Source: Natronospirales bacterium
GTDB taxonomy: Bacteria > Pseudomonadota > Gammaproteobacteria > Natronospirales > REEB76
Length of the DNA: 37,994 nucleotides
Reading direction: 5' to 3'
Assembly (NCBI GenBank): GCA_018971605.1
Contig: JAGXAL010000007.1
Span: 1 to 37,994 of the forward strand
Position numbers and translations under genes: made by a program. This document shows positions 28,571 to 37,994 of the stretch, in pieces. Positions within the stretch are counted from its first letter, which is position 1. Each line of letters opens with the position of its first letter. The notes beneath the pieces are model-generated. The model did not search any database. It was given only the letters and a program-made list of their open reading frames with translations, and had not been told where the DNA came from.

Positions 28571-29257
28571 TCAGAATTCCCGCTTGAACACCAGCATGAC
28601 ACCATGGCGCGCGCCGCTCATGACGTATGCGCCCAGCGAACCGGATTGATCCAGAAAATATGCAAACCCGAAATAGGCGCCGGTGGCGTGCGCGGCGGAA
28701 AAATCCAGGCGGCCGCTCATCGTGCCGCTGTCGTTCTCATGGCCGGAAATGTTTTGCCAGTAGCCACCCGCCGTAATCCGCCAGCGCCATAGACGCAAAA
28801 CCGGTCCTGCCGATGCATAGCTCGTGTACCAGGTGACATCCGCCTGCTGGTTCGCGCCGCTGTAGCTCAGGTCATGCCAGGTATAAGCGATTTGGGAATC
28901 GAAGCTCCAATAATTCCCGAGCATCGGCCGCCACGACAAGAACAGCCCGAGGAACGGGCCATAGCCGTCGCTCATTGAACCCAGCGTCGCGTTGTTGATG
29001 CCCGCCGTCATGTAACCGCCGCGCAGCCCGAAGCCCGCCTCTTCCGACAGCGGCTGCACAAAATCAATGCCGTAGCGGCTGATGTCCGCACGGTGATCGC
29101 CGTCCGTGTAGGCAAAATCCGTGTGGTAACTGGCAAGGTTTATCGCCGCACTGGTTCCGGATGCATAAATATCGTTGTCGTCCGCACGCGCACATTGCAG
29201 TGTTGATAACGCCGCCAACGCCAACAGTGCAAGCAGGAATTTACGTTGCAGATGCAT
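28571..29257 (-). CDS. Putative outer-membrane beta-barrel protein
   Basis: A 228-residue protein with a signal peptide (about 1-25, ending ARA). The mature part is rich in alternating aromatic and small residues (YHTDFAYTDG, FGLRGGYMTAGI, WSFDSQIAYTWHDLSY, ITAGGYWQNI) and ends in Phe (VFKREF), as many outer-membrane barrels do. About eight to ten strands can be drawn. I do not recognise the family. It begins 5 bases after the SemiSWEET stop, so it belongs to the DUF3311-SSS-SemiSWEET operon. Confidence 0.7.
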   Translation of the reverse strand: MHLQRKFLLALLALAALSTLQCARADDNDIYASGTSAAINLASYHTDFAYTDGDHRADISRYGIDFVQPLSEEAGFGLRGGYMTAGINNATLGSMSDGYGPFLGLFLSWRPMLGNYWSFDSQIAYTWHDLSYSGANQQADVTWYTSYASAGPVLRLWRWRITAGGYWQNISGHENDSGTMSGRLDFSAAHATGAYFGFAYFLDQSGSLGAYVMSGARHGVMLVFKREF

Positions 29258-29262
29258 GTGTG

Positions 29263-29517
29263 TCAGCCATATCGCAGTTTAAGCGTGAGGATGATGGCCG
29301 CCAGGAATAAGGTCACGGCATTGGCGAGCGTCACCACGAGATCGTGGATCAGCAGGCCATACACCAGCCAGAGAGCGATGCCGACCGTATAGATCGCGTA
29401 CATGCCGAGCGAAATGCCGCGCGTGTCGTGGGTCTTAAGCGTGCGCCACACCTGCGGAATAAAGGCCAGCGTGGTAAGCGTAGCCGCGGTCAGGCCGATG
29501 ATCCTTGGAATGTTCAT
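29263..29517 (-). CDS. SemiSWEET-type sugar transporter
   Basis: An 84-residue, three-helix membrane protein that dimerises to form a sugar path. It carries the PQ motif TLAFIPQVWRTLKTHDTRGIS in helix 1 and the following loop, then two more helices (about 38-57 and 60-80). Length and motif match bacterial SemiSWEETs. The ATG overlaps the SSS stop (29514-29517), so translation is coupled. Confidence 0.88.
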   Translation of the reverse strand: MNIPRIIGLTAATLTTLAFIPQVWRTLKTHDTRGISLGMYAIYTVGIALWLVYGLLIHDLVVTLANAVTLFLAAIILTLKLRYG

Positions 29518-31061
29518 GCCGCCTCGCTCTCGTAGTCATCGGGTGACGTTTCGTCGCTGCCTGCGCGGGCCTTGAGTGCGCTGAAGATGGCGGTGAACAC
29601 GATCGCGACCACGATGTTCACGATTACCGAATATAACGCAGCGTAGCCCGGTACGGTGAGCGCACCCAGATGCAACGGATAAATCGAAGTCTTGAAGTCC
29701 TGCGCCGCCACCATGCCGGTGCCGACCGCCATGCCCGCTGCCCAGCCGATCACCAATGCCCAGCGGTGCAGCCAGCGCGTGTAGAGCCCGATCACCACGG
29801 CCGGCAGCGTCTGGATGATCCACACGCCGCCCAGCAATTGCAACTGGATCGCGTATTGCTCGGGCAAGAAGATGATGAAGGCCAGCGCGCCCAGTTTCAC
29901 GATCAGCGACACGACTTTCGAGGTCTTGGCTTCCTGTTCCGGCGAGGCGTCGCGCTTCAGATATTCCTTATAGATGTTGCGCGTGAATAGATTCGATGCC
30001 GCAATGGACATGATCGCAGCGGGCACCAGCGCGCCGATGGCGATGGCCGCGAAACCCACGCCCGCAAACCACGCGGGGAAAGAATGCAACAGCAACGCCG
30101 GCACCGCGAAGGTGGTGCCGTACTGCTTGAACCAGCCGGCATAGGCGGGATCGTGCTGCACGCCGGCCGCGACCGCCATGTAGCCCAGGAACGCGATCAG
30201 CGCCAGCACCAGCGAATACGCCGGTAACAATGACATGTTGCGCTTGATGGTGCGGCGGCTGTTGGCGCTGAGCACGCCGGTAACGCAGTGCGGATACAGA
30301 AACAGCGCGAGCGCCGAGCCCAGCGCCAGCGTCGCATAGGCGCTGTAGCTGCCGAGATTGCCGTGCGACGGTGGTTTCAACAACAACTTGGCTTCGGGAA
30401 TCGCCGCAAAAATATGCCCGTAGCCACCGAGTTGCATGGGAATGACGATGACCGCAGCAATGATGACAATATAAATGAGCAAATCCTTCACCACGGCAAT
30501 CAGCGCCGGCGCGCGCAGGCCGCTGGTGTAGGTAAAGGCCGCGAGGATCGCGAACGCGATAATCAGCGGCAGGTCGCCGACGAGGCCGCTGCCGGTGAAG
30601 CCCATGGCCGCGATCACCACCTGAATGCCGACCAGTTGCAAGGCGATGTACGGCATGGTGGCGAGAATCCCGGTGATCGCCACCACCAGCGCCAACAGGC
30701 CGCTGTCGTAGCGACCGCGCACGAAATCCGATGCGGTCACGTAACCGTGCTTGCGCGACACCAACCACAAGCGCGGAAACACCACGTACACGAACGGATA
30801 CACCATGAGCGTGTACGGCAGCGCGAAGAAACCGATGGCGCCGGCGCCGAATACCAGCGCCGGCACCGCGACAAATGTATAAGCGGTGTAGAGATCGCCG
30901 CCCAGCAGGAACCAGGTCACCACAGTGCCGAAACGCCGTCCCGCCAGACCCCACTCGTTCAGATGATTGAGATTGCCGCGCCGCCAGCGCGCCGCCACAA
31001 AACCCAGCACCGTCACCAAGACAAATAGCAGCACAAACACAATCAGCGCCGGCCAGTTCAT
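29514..31061 (-). CDS. Sodium:solute symporter family (SSS) permease
   Basis: A 515-residue inner-membrane secondary transporter with about 13 helices. It resembles the MctP/pantothenate-permease branch of the SSS family: GDLYTAYTFVAVPAL in helix 2, YVTASDFVRGRYDS after helix 3, and AIAIGALVPAAIMSIAASNLFTRNIY near helix 8. Likely substrates are a monocarboxylate, amino acid or similar; this cannot be fixed. It is preceded by the DUF3311 gene (22 bases) and overlaps the SemiSWEET gene. Confidence 0.88.
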   Translation of the reverse strand: MNWPALIVFVLLFVLVTVLGFVAARWRRGNLNHLNEWGLAGRRFGTVVTWFLLGGDLYTAYTFVAVPALVFGAGAIGFFALPYTLMVYPFVYVVFPRLWLVSRKHGYVTASDFVRGRYDSGLLALVVAITGILATMPYIALQLVGIQVVIAAMGFTGSGLVGDLPLIIAFAILAAFTYTSGLRAPALIAVVKDLLIYIVIIAAVIVIPMQLGGYGHIFAAIPEAKLLLKPPSHGNLGSYSAYATLALGSALALFLYPHCVTGVLSANSRRTIKRNMSLLPAYSLVLALIAFLGYMAVAAGVQHDPAYAGWFKQYGTTFAVPALLLHSFPAWFAGVGFAAIAIGALVPAAIMSIAASNLFTRNIYKEYLKRDASPEQEAKTSKVVSLIVKLGALAFIIFLPEQYAIQLQLLGGVWIIQTLPAVVIGLYTRWLHRWALVIGWAAGMAVGTGMVAAQDFKTSIYPLHLGALTVPGYAALYSVIVNIVVAIVFTAIFSALKARAGSDETSPDDYESEAA

Positions 31062-31083
31062 GTGCGCTCCCGGTTGTTGTTGA

Positions 31084-31275
31084 TCAGACTTTGGCCAGAT
31101 ACGTCACGGCCGTGACAATCGCCGTGGCGATGATCCACACGAACTGGAACCAGTAGAAAAACGGAATGCCAAACAGTGCTGGCTCCGTACGGTTGTACAA
31201 CCCCACCCACATCACTGGCACATACGGAATGGCAAACAGCGCTACGATCCAGACGGTACGTTTGGTTCGACTCAT
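31084..31275 (-). CDS. DUF3311 small membrane protein
   Basis: A 63-residue protein with two transmembrane helices (about 8-25 and 34-58), encoded just before an SSS permease, the usual setting of DUF3311, where it may be an accessory subunit. ATG 31275 has GGGAG upstream. An in-frame start at 31503 would cross the divergent metY leader and is not credible. Divergent promoters for this gene and metY must share 31276-31360. Confidence 0.82.
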   Translation of the reverse strand: MSRTKRTVWIVALFAIPYVPVMWVGLYNRTEPALFGIPFFYWFQFVWIIATAIVTAVTYLAKV

Positions 31276-31325
31276 GACGGACTCCCGAATCCGCAACGGA
31301 ACCAAGGTAGCCGCCTGCCTGCCTC

Positions 31326-31354
31326 TTGACAAGCTCAAAGACATCATGGATAGT
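31326..31354 (+). promoter_or_regulatory. Promoter of the metY-metX-hom leader
   Basis: A consensus TTGACA (31326-31331), a 17-base spacer and GATAGT (31349-31354) form a good sigma70 promoter. The start point would fall at about 31360-31363, practically at the ATG of the leader ORF. Confidence 0.65.
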
Positions 31355-31362
31355 CGCGCGCC

Positions 31363-31467
31363 ATGGAAACCTTGTTGAGTTTTGCGATTTTTGCCTTTGC
31401 CTGCATGTGTATGTGCATGTTCATGCGCATCCCCGTGCGGGCACGCGCTGTTTTGCAGGCACGATAA
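31363..31467 (+). CDS. Met/Cys-rich leader peptide of metY-metX-hom
   Basis: A 34-residue ORF reading METLLSFAIFAFA, then CMCMCMFM at residues 14-21, then an Arg/Ala/Val tail to TAA. Seven of those eight codons are Met or Cys (four ATG, three TGC/TGT). An in-frame TAG at 31351 bars any upstream extension. There is no Shine-Dalgarno sequence, but the promoter places the transcript start at or next to the ATG, so leaderless initiation is likely. A terminator follows 22 bases after the stop, and metY lies 194 bases downstream. This is the layout of amino-acid attenuators (trp, his, thr, ilv); the sensed amino acids would be Met and possibly Cys. The codon run could instead be a chance TG/CA-rich repeat. 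Confidence 0.75.
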   Translation: METLLSFAIFAFACMCMCMFMRIPVRARAVLQAR

Positions 31468-31500
31468 AGCCGCAAACAGCCAGATTCCCAACCCGCACGG
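31425..31500 (+). promoter_or_regulatory. Competing leader hairpin and antiterminator of metY
   Basis: CCGTGCGGG (31433-31441, inside the leader ORF) is complementary over 9 bp to CCCGCACGG (31492-31500), the left arm of the terminator, so pairing them would prevent termination. Alternatively, 31425-31448 can form a local hairpin (GCGC at 31425-31428 with 31445-31448, plus inner CG pairs) that hides 31433-31441. A ribosome stalled on the Met/Cys codons (31402-31425) would cover the left arm of that hairpin and favour the antiterminator. Pairings were found by eye, without energy calculation. Confidence 0.6.
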
Positions 31501-31521
31501 CACAGCCGCTGCGGGTTTTTT
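31490..31521 (+). terminator. Attenuator terminator upstream of metY
   Basis: AACCCGCA (31490-31497) pairs with TGCGGGTT (31510-31517). Inside it, CGGC-ACA-GCCG adds four pairs, giving a 12-bp stem with one bulged C. Four more T (31518-31521) follow. It stands 140 bases before the metY start and in the right direction, so it would stop transcription before metY unless the left arm is sequestered. Confidence 0.85.
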
Positions 31522-31577
31522 AATGCCTGAATTCCAGCCTTAAACACCTCCAGCGACTGCTCCCGCGGTGACGGAAA

Positions 31578-34095
<2,518 letters not shown>

Positions 34096-34108
<13 letters not shown>

Positions 34109-35232
34109 CCAACGTTCTATCGGCGGGTGATTTCGGCGCGGATGACTTACAACTCAAGGCCAGTGCGCAGCCGGGAACACGGCAAGTGCAACTGCTGATT
34201 GCCGGCCACAGCGGCCAGATCGGTCGCAAACTCTGCCGGCAACTTGCGACGCGTGGGGATAATTTCCTCGCCCAAGGCTTGCACCTGCGCATCACTGGCC
34301 TGATCAACAGCCGTGAATTCACGTGGCGTGATTTGGACAGCCAAAACAGCGTGACGTATGTGCGTCAACCAGACGATTGGCCGCAAATTCTGCGACATTT
34401 TCTGTCCGGTCACATCGGCGCGCGGCAGTTCGTGGATTGCACCGCCGGTGACGCGTTCATTTCTCATTATCCCGAGCTATTGCGGCACGGCATCGGCATT
34501 GTCACGCCCAACAAGCTCGCCAACAGCGGCTCACAGGTTGACTATGCAACGCTGCAACAACTGGCGCGCCAGTGCGGCGCACCCTATCGTTACGAAACCA
34601 CCGTGGGTGCGGCGCTGCCAGTGCTCGGACCGCTGGCGGATCTGGTGCGCGCCGGCGACAAGGTGAAACGTATCGAAGCGGTGGTCTCCGGCACGCTGTC
34701 GTTCATCTTCGGACGCGTGAACAACGGCGAGCGTTTTTCCGTGGCGGTGCGCGAAGCACGCGCGCGCGGCTATACCGAGCCGCATCCGGGTGCGGACTTG
34801 GCCGGTACCGATAGTGGACGCAAACTGCTGATCCTGATGCGCGAAGCCGGCCTGAAGTGGGAGCCGGAACAAGTAAAGGTGGAAAACCTGGTGCCGGAGG
34901 AACTCGCGGCGGAAAGCGACGCCGAACGCTTTCTTGCCGGGCTCGTGGCGCATGACAAAACCTGGGCAGAGCGCGCTGAAGCCGCACACCATCGCAGTCT
35001 GCGGCTGGTGTATCTGGCGCGCTTCGACGGCCGCAGCGCAAGCGTTGGCGTCACGCACGTGTCGAACACCGATCCGTTCGCCTTGCTCGCGCCCGGCGAA
35101 AACCTGATCCGCATCTGGACCGAGCGCTATCAGCCGGTACCTTTGGGCATTGCCGGACCCGGCGCCGGGCCGGAATTGACCGCCGCCGGTGTGCTCACCG
35201 ACATTCTCAAGGCAGCAGCACAGCTCAGGTAG
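34096..35232 (+). CDS. hom: Homoserine dehydrogenase
   Basis: Reduces aspartate semialdehyde to homoserine with NAD(P)H. The 378-residue product resembles the dehydrogenase half of E. coli ThrA/MetL rather than free-standing Hom with an ACT domain. The nucleotide-binding loop reads IAGHSGQIGRKL; TPNKLAN has the catalytic Lys, and SGTLSFIFGRVNNGERFSVAV and GYTEPHPGADLAGTDSGRKLLIL form the substrate region. No aspartokinase or ACT domain is present, so feedback by threonine is not evident. It overlaps metX by 13 bases. Its TAG stop lies within a GTAGGGTG repeat. Confidence 0.92.
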
Positions 35233-35282
35233 GGTGCATTCATGCCCCATTCCATTACAAATGGTGCGCGAGCGCACCCTAC
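35229..35282. repeat. GTAGGGTG-bounded palindromic element (copy 2)
   Basis: GTAGGGTGC (35229-35237) and GCACCCTAC (35274-35282) are perfect 9-base terminal inverted repeats of a 54-base element. The TAG of the left end is the hom stop codon. The layout is MITE-like, although no target duplication is evident. Confidence 0.6.
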
Positions 35283-35294
35283 GCTCTGGTGACG

Positions 35295-35404
35295 GACATT
35301 CTCAAGGCAGTAGGGTGACTTGTGCACCTTTGCCGGAGATGTTGCCTTAATCGCGATCTGGAATCGTTTCTACAGCAAAGAACTGGTGCGCTAGTGCACC
35401 CTAC
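35295..35404. repeat. Duplicated hom 3' fragment plus GTAGGGTG element (copy 3)
   Basis: GACATTCTCAAGGCAG at 35295-35310 repeats 35200-35215, the end of hom. In its own frame it reads VTDILKAVG and stops, echoing LTDILKAAAQLR. It is followed directly by a second element bounded by GTAGGGTG (35310-35317) and CACCCTAC (35397-35404). The remaining bases to 35446 hold no gene. Confidence 0.6.
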
Positions 35405-35446
35405 ATTCCGGTGCGGCGGAATCATCGCCAGTTTGTAGTTCGCGTA

Positions 35447-37486
35447 CTACTGCAGCAGCGCCTGAAAGCGCGGATCCTTGCGCAATGGATCCCAGACCGG
35501 ATCGAGTTGCAGCAGTGCCGGCGAGACCCACAGGCCGGCGGGAATCGCCGACAGTTTTTGCAGCAGAGCGATGGCCTGATCGTTGGCACCAACGCGCACG
35601 TCAATGCGCGCGATGTAGCTCAATACTTCCGGCCCGGCAAAGGCATCACGATCAATCGGCAGCAACTCGGCTGCTTTGCGTCCTTCACGCAACGCCTCGT
35701 CCTTCATGCCGAGGCCAGCCGCGGTGAAGCCGAGCGCAAGATGCCGATCCCAGTCACCCGGGCGCTCACGCGCGGCGGCCTCTGCTTCGGTGTGCAATGC
35801 CCGGTACAGCGCGGCGGCCCCGGCGCGATCGCCGGCAGCGGCCAAGGCCCAAGCCAGATACAGTCGCCGCGGCAACACCGTATTGCCGTTCGTTGCGTTC
35901 CATTCCGTGCTTTTAGATTCGCGCGCCGCCTGTGCGGCAGCCGCGAAATCGCGTCCCAACCACCCGAGATTGAAATAATATTGGTTACTATTAAGACGCT
36001 CAGAGCTGCCCGGCGGCAAACCGGCCAGCCAAGTACGCAGCGGCACCAGATCGCCTCTCCAGATGACCGTGTTCCACGCCTGCCGGCCAATGGAGAGTGT
36101 GGGATCGAGCGACAATTCCGTGGCATGCGCATAGCCACGATCGGCTTCGGCATAGCGCCGCTGCACCGCGTAGGTCTGCGCAATCTCGAACTCGGACTGT
36201 GAATTGCGGGGGTCGTAGGCCAAGGCTTGGCCAAAGCCATCCAGAGCCTGCTGCCAGCGGCCCTGCCGCCGTGCGATCGCGGCCTCGTACGATTCGACTT
36301 GCGCGTCGTGCGGGAGCGTCTTGCGCGCAAGCGCCAGTTCGCCCTGTGCACGGGCGTAGTCGCGGAAACCCCAGTACCAGTACAACGCCCGCGCCAGATG
36401 CGCCTGCCCCAAATCCGGTTGCAGATGCAGCGCGCGGTCCGTCGCGTCTTTAGACGCCTGCAGGCGCGCGTCGCTGCGGTCGCCGCCGAAGAAATACCTG
36501 TACATCTGTGCCTGTCCAAGCAGGGCATCAGCCAGCGCAAAGTCCGGGTCCTTCTGCAACGCTTGTTGCAGCAGTTCGATCGCCGGCGGCATTTCCGTTC
36601 TGGTCAGCGCGTACTGGTCGTCGGCAAGATTGAAGTGCGCCAGCGCGCGCAGGTACAGATCGTAAGCCTGCGGATTCTGCGTGGGGATCGCCGCGACGCG
36701 CGCGCTGTCGTCCGGCGACAGTTTCGCCTTCAGCGCGTCGGCAATGCTCTGCGCGACTTCGCCTTCCACGCCGAAGATGTTGTCCAGCGTGCGTGGATAG
36801 GCTTGCGCCCACAGGTGCGTGTCGCTGCGTGCATCAATCAACTGCACGTCAATCAGCACCTGGTTGCCGGCCTTCTGCACGCTGCCCTCGAGGATCGTCG
36901 CCACCCCGAGTTGCTGCGCGATGGATTTGAGATTGTCCGGATGGCTGGCGTATTTCTCGGTCGAGGTGCGCGAAATCACCTTGAGGTCGCCGATCAGAGC
37001 CAGCTTGGTCAGGATCAGATCCTGCATGCCGTTGGCGAAATAGGCGTTGTCCTTGTCGCCAGACAGGTTTTCGAAGGGCAGCACGGCAATGGATTTGGCA
37101 GGCACAGCACTGACCGCCGCAGATGCGTTGGCGAGGCGCTGTGCACGGCGCTCGGAAAATCCCAAGGCGAAGTAACCGGACACCACCACGGCAGCGATGA
37201 CTATTGGAACGACCACGGCGCCGAGCTTCCAGTGTCGCTTCTGCCAAACGCTCTGGCTGGCAGAATCCATGGGCTTGACCAGGAGCCAGGCGAGCACGAT
37301 GGCCACTGGAAAGCCCGCAATCAGAATGATGATCACTGCCGGCACCGCCGCCACCCAGCCGAAATACGGAAAGGCGCGCGCCACCACCTGGATCAGCACC
37401 GCGACAGTCGCGCCGTACCACGCCGCCACTCTATAGATGTGGTGCTGCTTCAAGCGCGCCAGAAAGCCGGTGGATTCTTCGGCCAT
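35447..37486 (-). CDS. Membrane protein with TolB-like domain and TPR repeats
   Basis: A 679-residue protein. Three hydrophobic segments lie near the N-terminus (about 19-38, 43-70 and 87-110). A TolB-like domain follows (about 130-260: KSIAVLPFENLSGDKDNAYFANGMQDLILTKL, then VATILEGSVQKAG), then a long run of tetratricopeptide-like helices (about 290-670). This architecture is usually attached to an N-terminal cyclase or winged-helix (CadC-like) domain, but here none is present: residues 1-18 only precede the first helix. It may be a scaffold; function unknown. No close operon partner. Confidence 0.8.
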   Translation of the reverse strand: MAEESTGFLARLKQHHIYRVAAWYGATVAVLIQVVARAFPYFGWVAAVPAVIIILIAGFPVAIVLAWLLVKPMDSASQSVWQKRHWKLGAVVVPIVIAAVVVSGYFALGFSERRAQRLANASAAVSAVPAKSIAVLPFENLSGDKDNAYFANGMQDLILTKLALIGDLKVISRTSTEKYASHPDNLKSIAQQLGVATILEGSVQKAGNQVLIDVQLIDARSDTHLWAQAYPRTLDNIFGVEGEVAQSIADALKAKLSPDDSARVAAIPTQNPQAYDLYLRALAHFNLADDQYALTRTEMPPAIELLQQALQKDPDFALADALLGQAQMYRYFFGGDRSDARLQASKDATDRALHLQPDLGQAHLARALYWYWGFRDYARAQGELALARKTLPHDAQVESYEAAIARRQGRWQQALDGFGQALAYDPRNSQSEFEIAQTYAVQRRYAEADRGYAHATELSLDPTLSIGRQAWNTVIWRGDLVPLRTWLAGLPPGSSERLNSNQYYFNLGWLGRDFAAAAQAARESKSTEWNATNGNTVLPRRLYLAWALAAAGDRAGAAALYRALHTEAEAAARERPGDWDRHLALGFTAAGLGMKDEALREGRKAAELLPIDRDAFAGPEVLSYIARIDVRVGANDQAIALLQKLSAIPAGLWVSPALLQLDPVWDPLRKDPRFQALLQ

Positions 37487-37812
37487 GGAACCCCTGCCTG
37501 CGAATGGCGGCAGATTATAGCGGCAGGCGGCGGCCTAAAAATGGCCCGTGCAAGCGGTATTAACAGCCCCAATTTAAATGAGCCAAGAATAAGCCCTCCC
37601 CTTCAAGGGGGTGAGCCGGAGATTCGCGCGGCATAGCCGCGCGCCGGCGAACGGCTGCACAGGGAAGTGCAGACTGGACTTGCGAAGGCAGGATGCCCGA
37701 GGGGTTAGGGTGGGGGTGGTTTCACCGACGCAATCCCAACACCGCCCCCATCCCGACCTTCCCCCGTAGGGGGAAGGAGATAAGCTAGACCGTCGTCCGC
37801 CCGGAGACTGCC
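37487..37812. other. Intergenic region with several palindromes
   Basis: This 326-base stretch between divergent genes has no convincing ORF. It holds CGCGCGGC-ATA-GCCGCGCG (37625-37643), CTGCAC-AGGGAA-GTGCAG (about 37654-37671), a GAGGGGTTAGGGTGGGGGT stretch related to the CCCCTCACCCTA family, and CCTTCCCCC-GTA-GGGGGAAGG (37757-37777). No promoter stands out. Confidence 0.55.
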
Positions 37813-37994
37813 ATGAATTTCCTGCTGCCCTTCGTCGTGTTCCTGGTCGCCGCCTGCGTGGCGGTGCCGCTGTCGCGCAAATCCGGATTCGGCTCGGTGC
37901 TCGGGTATCTGGTCGCCGGCGTGATCATCGGCCCCTGGTGTCTCAAGCTCGTCACCGGCGTGGACGCGCTGCTGAATTTTTCCGAAATCGGCGT
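37813..37994 (+). CDS. Kef-type cation:proton antiporter (5' part)
   Basis: The first 60 codons of a membrane protein cut by the window edge. It starts MNFLLPFVVFLVAACVAVPLS and continues RKSGFGSVLGYLVAGVIIGPW, the first two helices of the CPA2 family (KefB/KefC-like, where LGYLVAGVIIGP is typical). The TrkA-N and other C-terminal parts lie outside the window, so the subtype is open. Confidence 0.8.
   Translation, partial: MNFLLPFVVFLVAACVAVPLSRKSGFGSVLGYLVAGVIIGPWCLKLVTGVDALLNFSEIG

Noticed and set aside
31402-31428. Alternating purine-pyrimidine TG/CA tract as simple repeat or Z-DNA site
   Set aside because: The tract is short and is better explained by Met and Cys codons in a leader frame, although slippage origin cannot be excluded.
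31326-31523. 65-codon plus-strand ORF overlapping the metY leader in another frame
   Set aside because: It starts inside the promoter and runs through the terminator stem; the frame with the Met/Cys run fits the attenuator layout better.

Overview
The window is a GC-rich, gene-dense piece of a gammaproteobacterial chromosome. Several blocks match conserved gammaproteobacterial order: groES-groEL, cutA-dsbD, aroQ-accB-accC, prmA, dusB-fis, purH-purD, and rhlB divergent from trxA-rho. A perfect CIRCE operator (HrcA-type control) in front of groESL and a DUF3426 zinc-ribbon gene between prmA and dusB argue against Enterobacterales. They point instead to a Xanthomonadales/Chromatiales-like lineage; I cannot name the species. 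No tRNA, rRNA, CRISPR array, prophage or complete insertion sequence is visible.

Layout. 1-2470: groESL on the minus strand, with a sigma70-type promoter, a CIRCE operator and a strong terminator. 2500-5871: cutA, dsbD (two tandem N-terminal DsbD domains), a TlpA-like thioredoxin and a possible 49-residue Cys-rich ORF, forming a periplasmic thiol-redox group. 5929-9239: aroQ, accB, accC, prmA. 9239-14652: the DUF3426 gene, dusB-fis behind a promoter with a GC-rich discriminator, then purH-purD. 14665-20273: two HAD phosphatases, rho, trxA, rhlB and a CysQ-like phosphatase. 20322-26611: a CHI-like periplasmic protein, a dienelactone hydrolase, queD, a GT-C glycosyltransferase, a YdcH/DUF465 protein, an HD-GYP protein and ttcA. 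26685-26945: a frameshifted AbrB-type antitoxin gene with a palindromic operator and no toxin. 27093-31275, minus strand: SPFH (qmcA-like) and NfeD, preceded by DUF3311, an SSS symporter, a SemiSWEET and a beta-barrel protein. 31326-35232: metY-metX-hom. 35447-37994: a TolB-like/TPR membrane protein and the start of a Kef-type antiporter.

The most striking element is the leader of metY-metX-hom. A 34-codon ORF (31363-31467) carries the run Cys-Met-Cys-Met-Cys-Met-Phe-Met. A GC-rich terminator with a U tract follows (31490-31521). The terminator's left arm can pair alternatively over 9 bp with 31433-31441 inside the leader ORF, which in turn can be held by a local hairpin whose left arm lies just after the Met/Cys codons. 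This is the architecture of ribosome-mediated transcription attenuation, here apparently sensing charged Met-tRNA (and perhaps Cys-tRNA) in front of genes that supply homoserine, activate it and sulfhydrylate it. The ORF is too short for ordinary gene callers.

The intergenic regions hold at least four families of small palindromic repeats. One of them (GTAGGGTG...CACCCTAC) supplies the stop codons of two unrelated genes and sits beside a duplicated fragment of the 3' end of hom.
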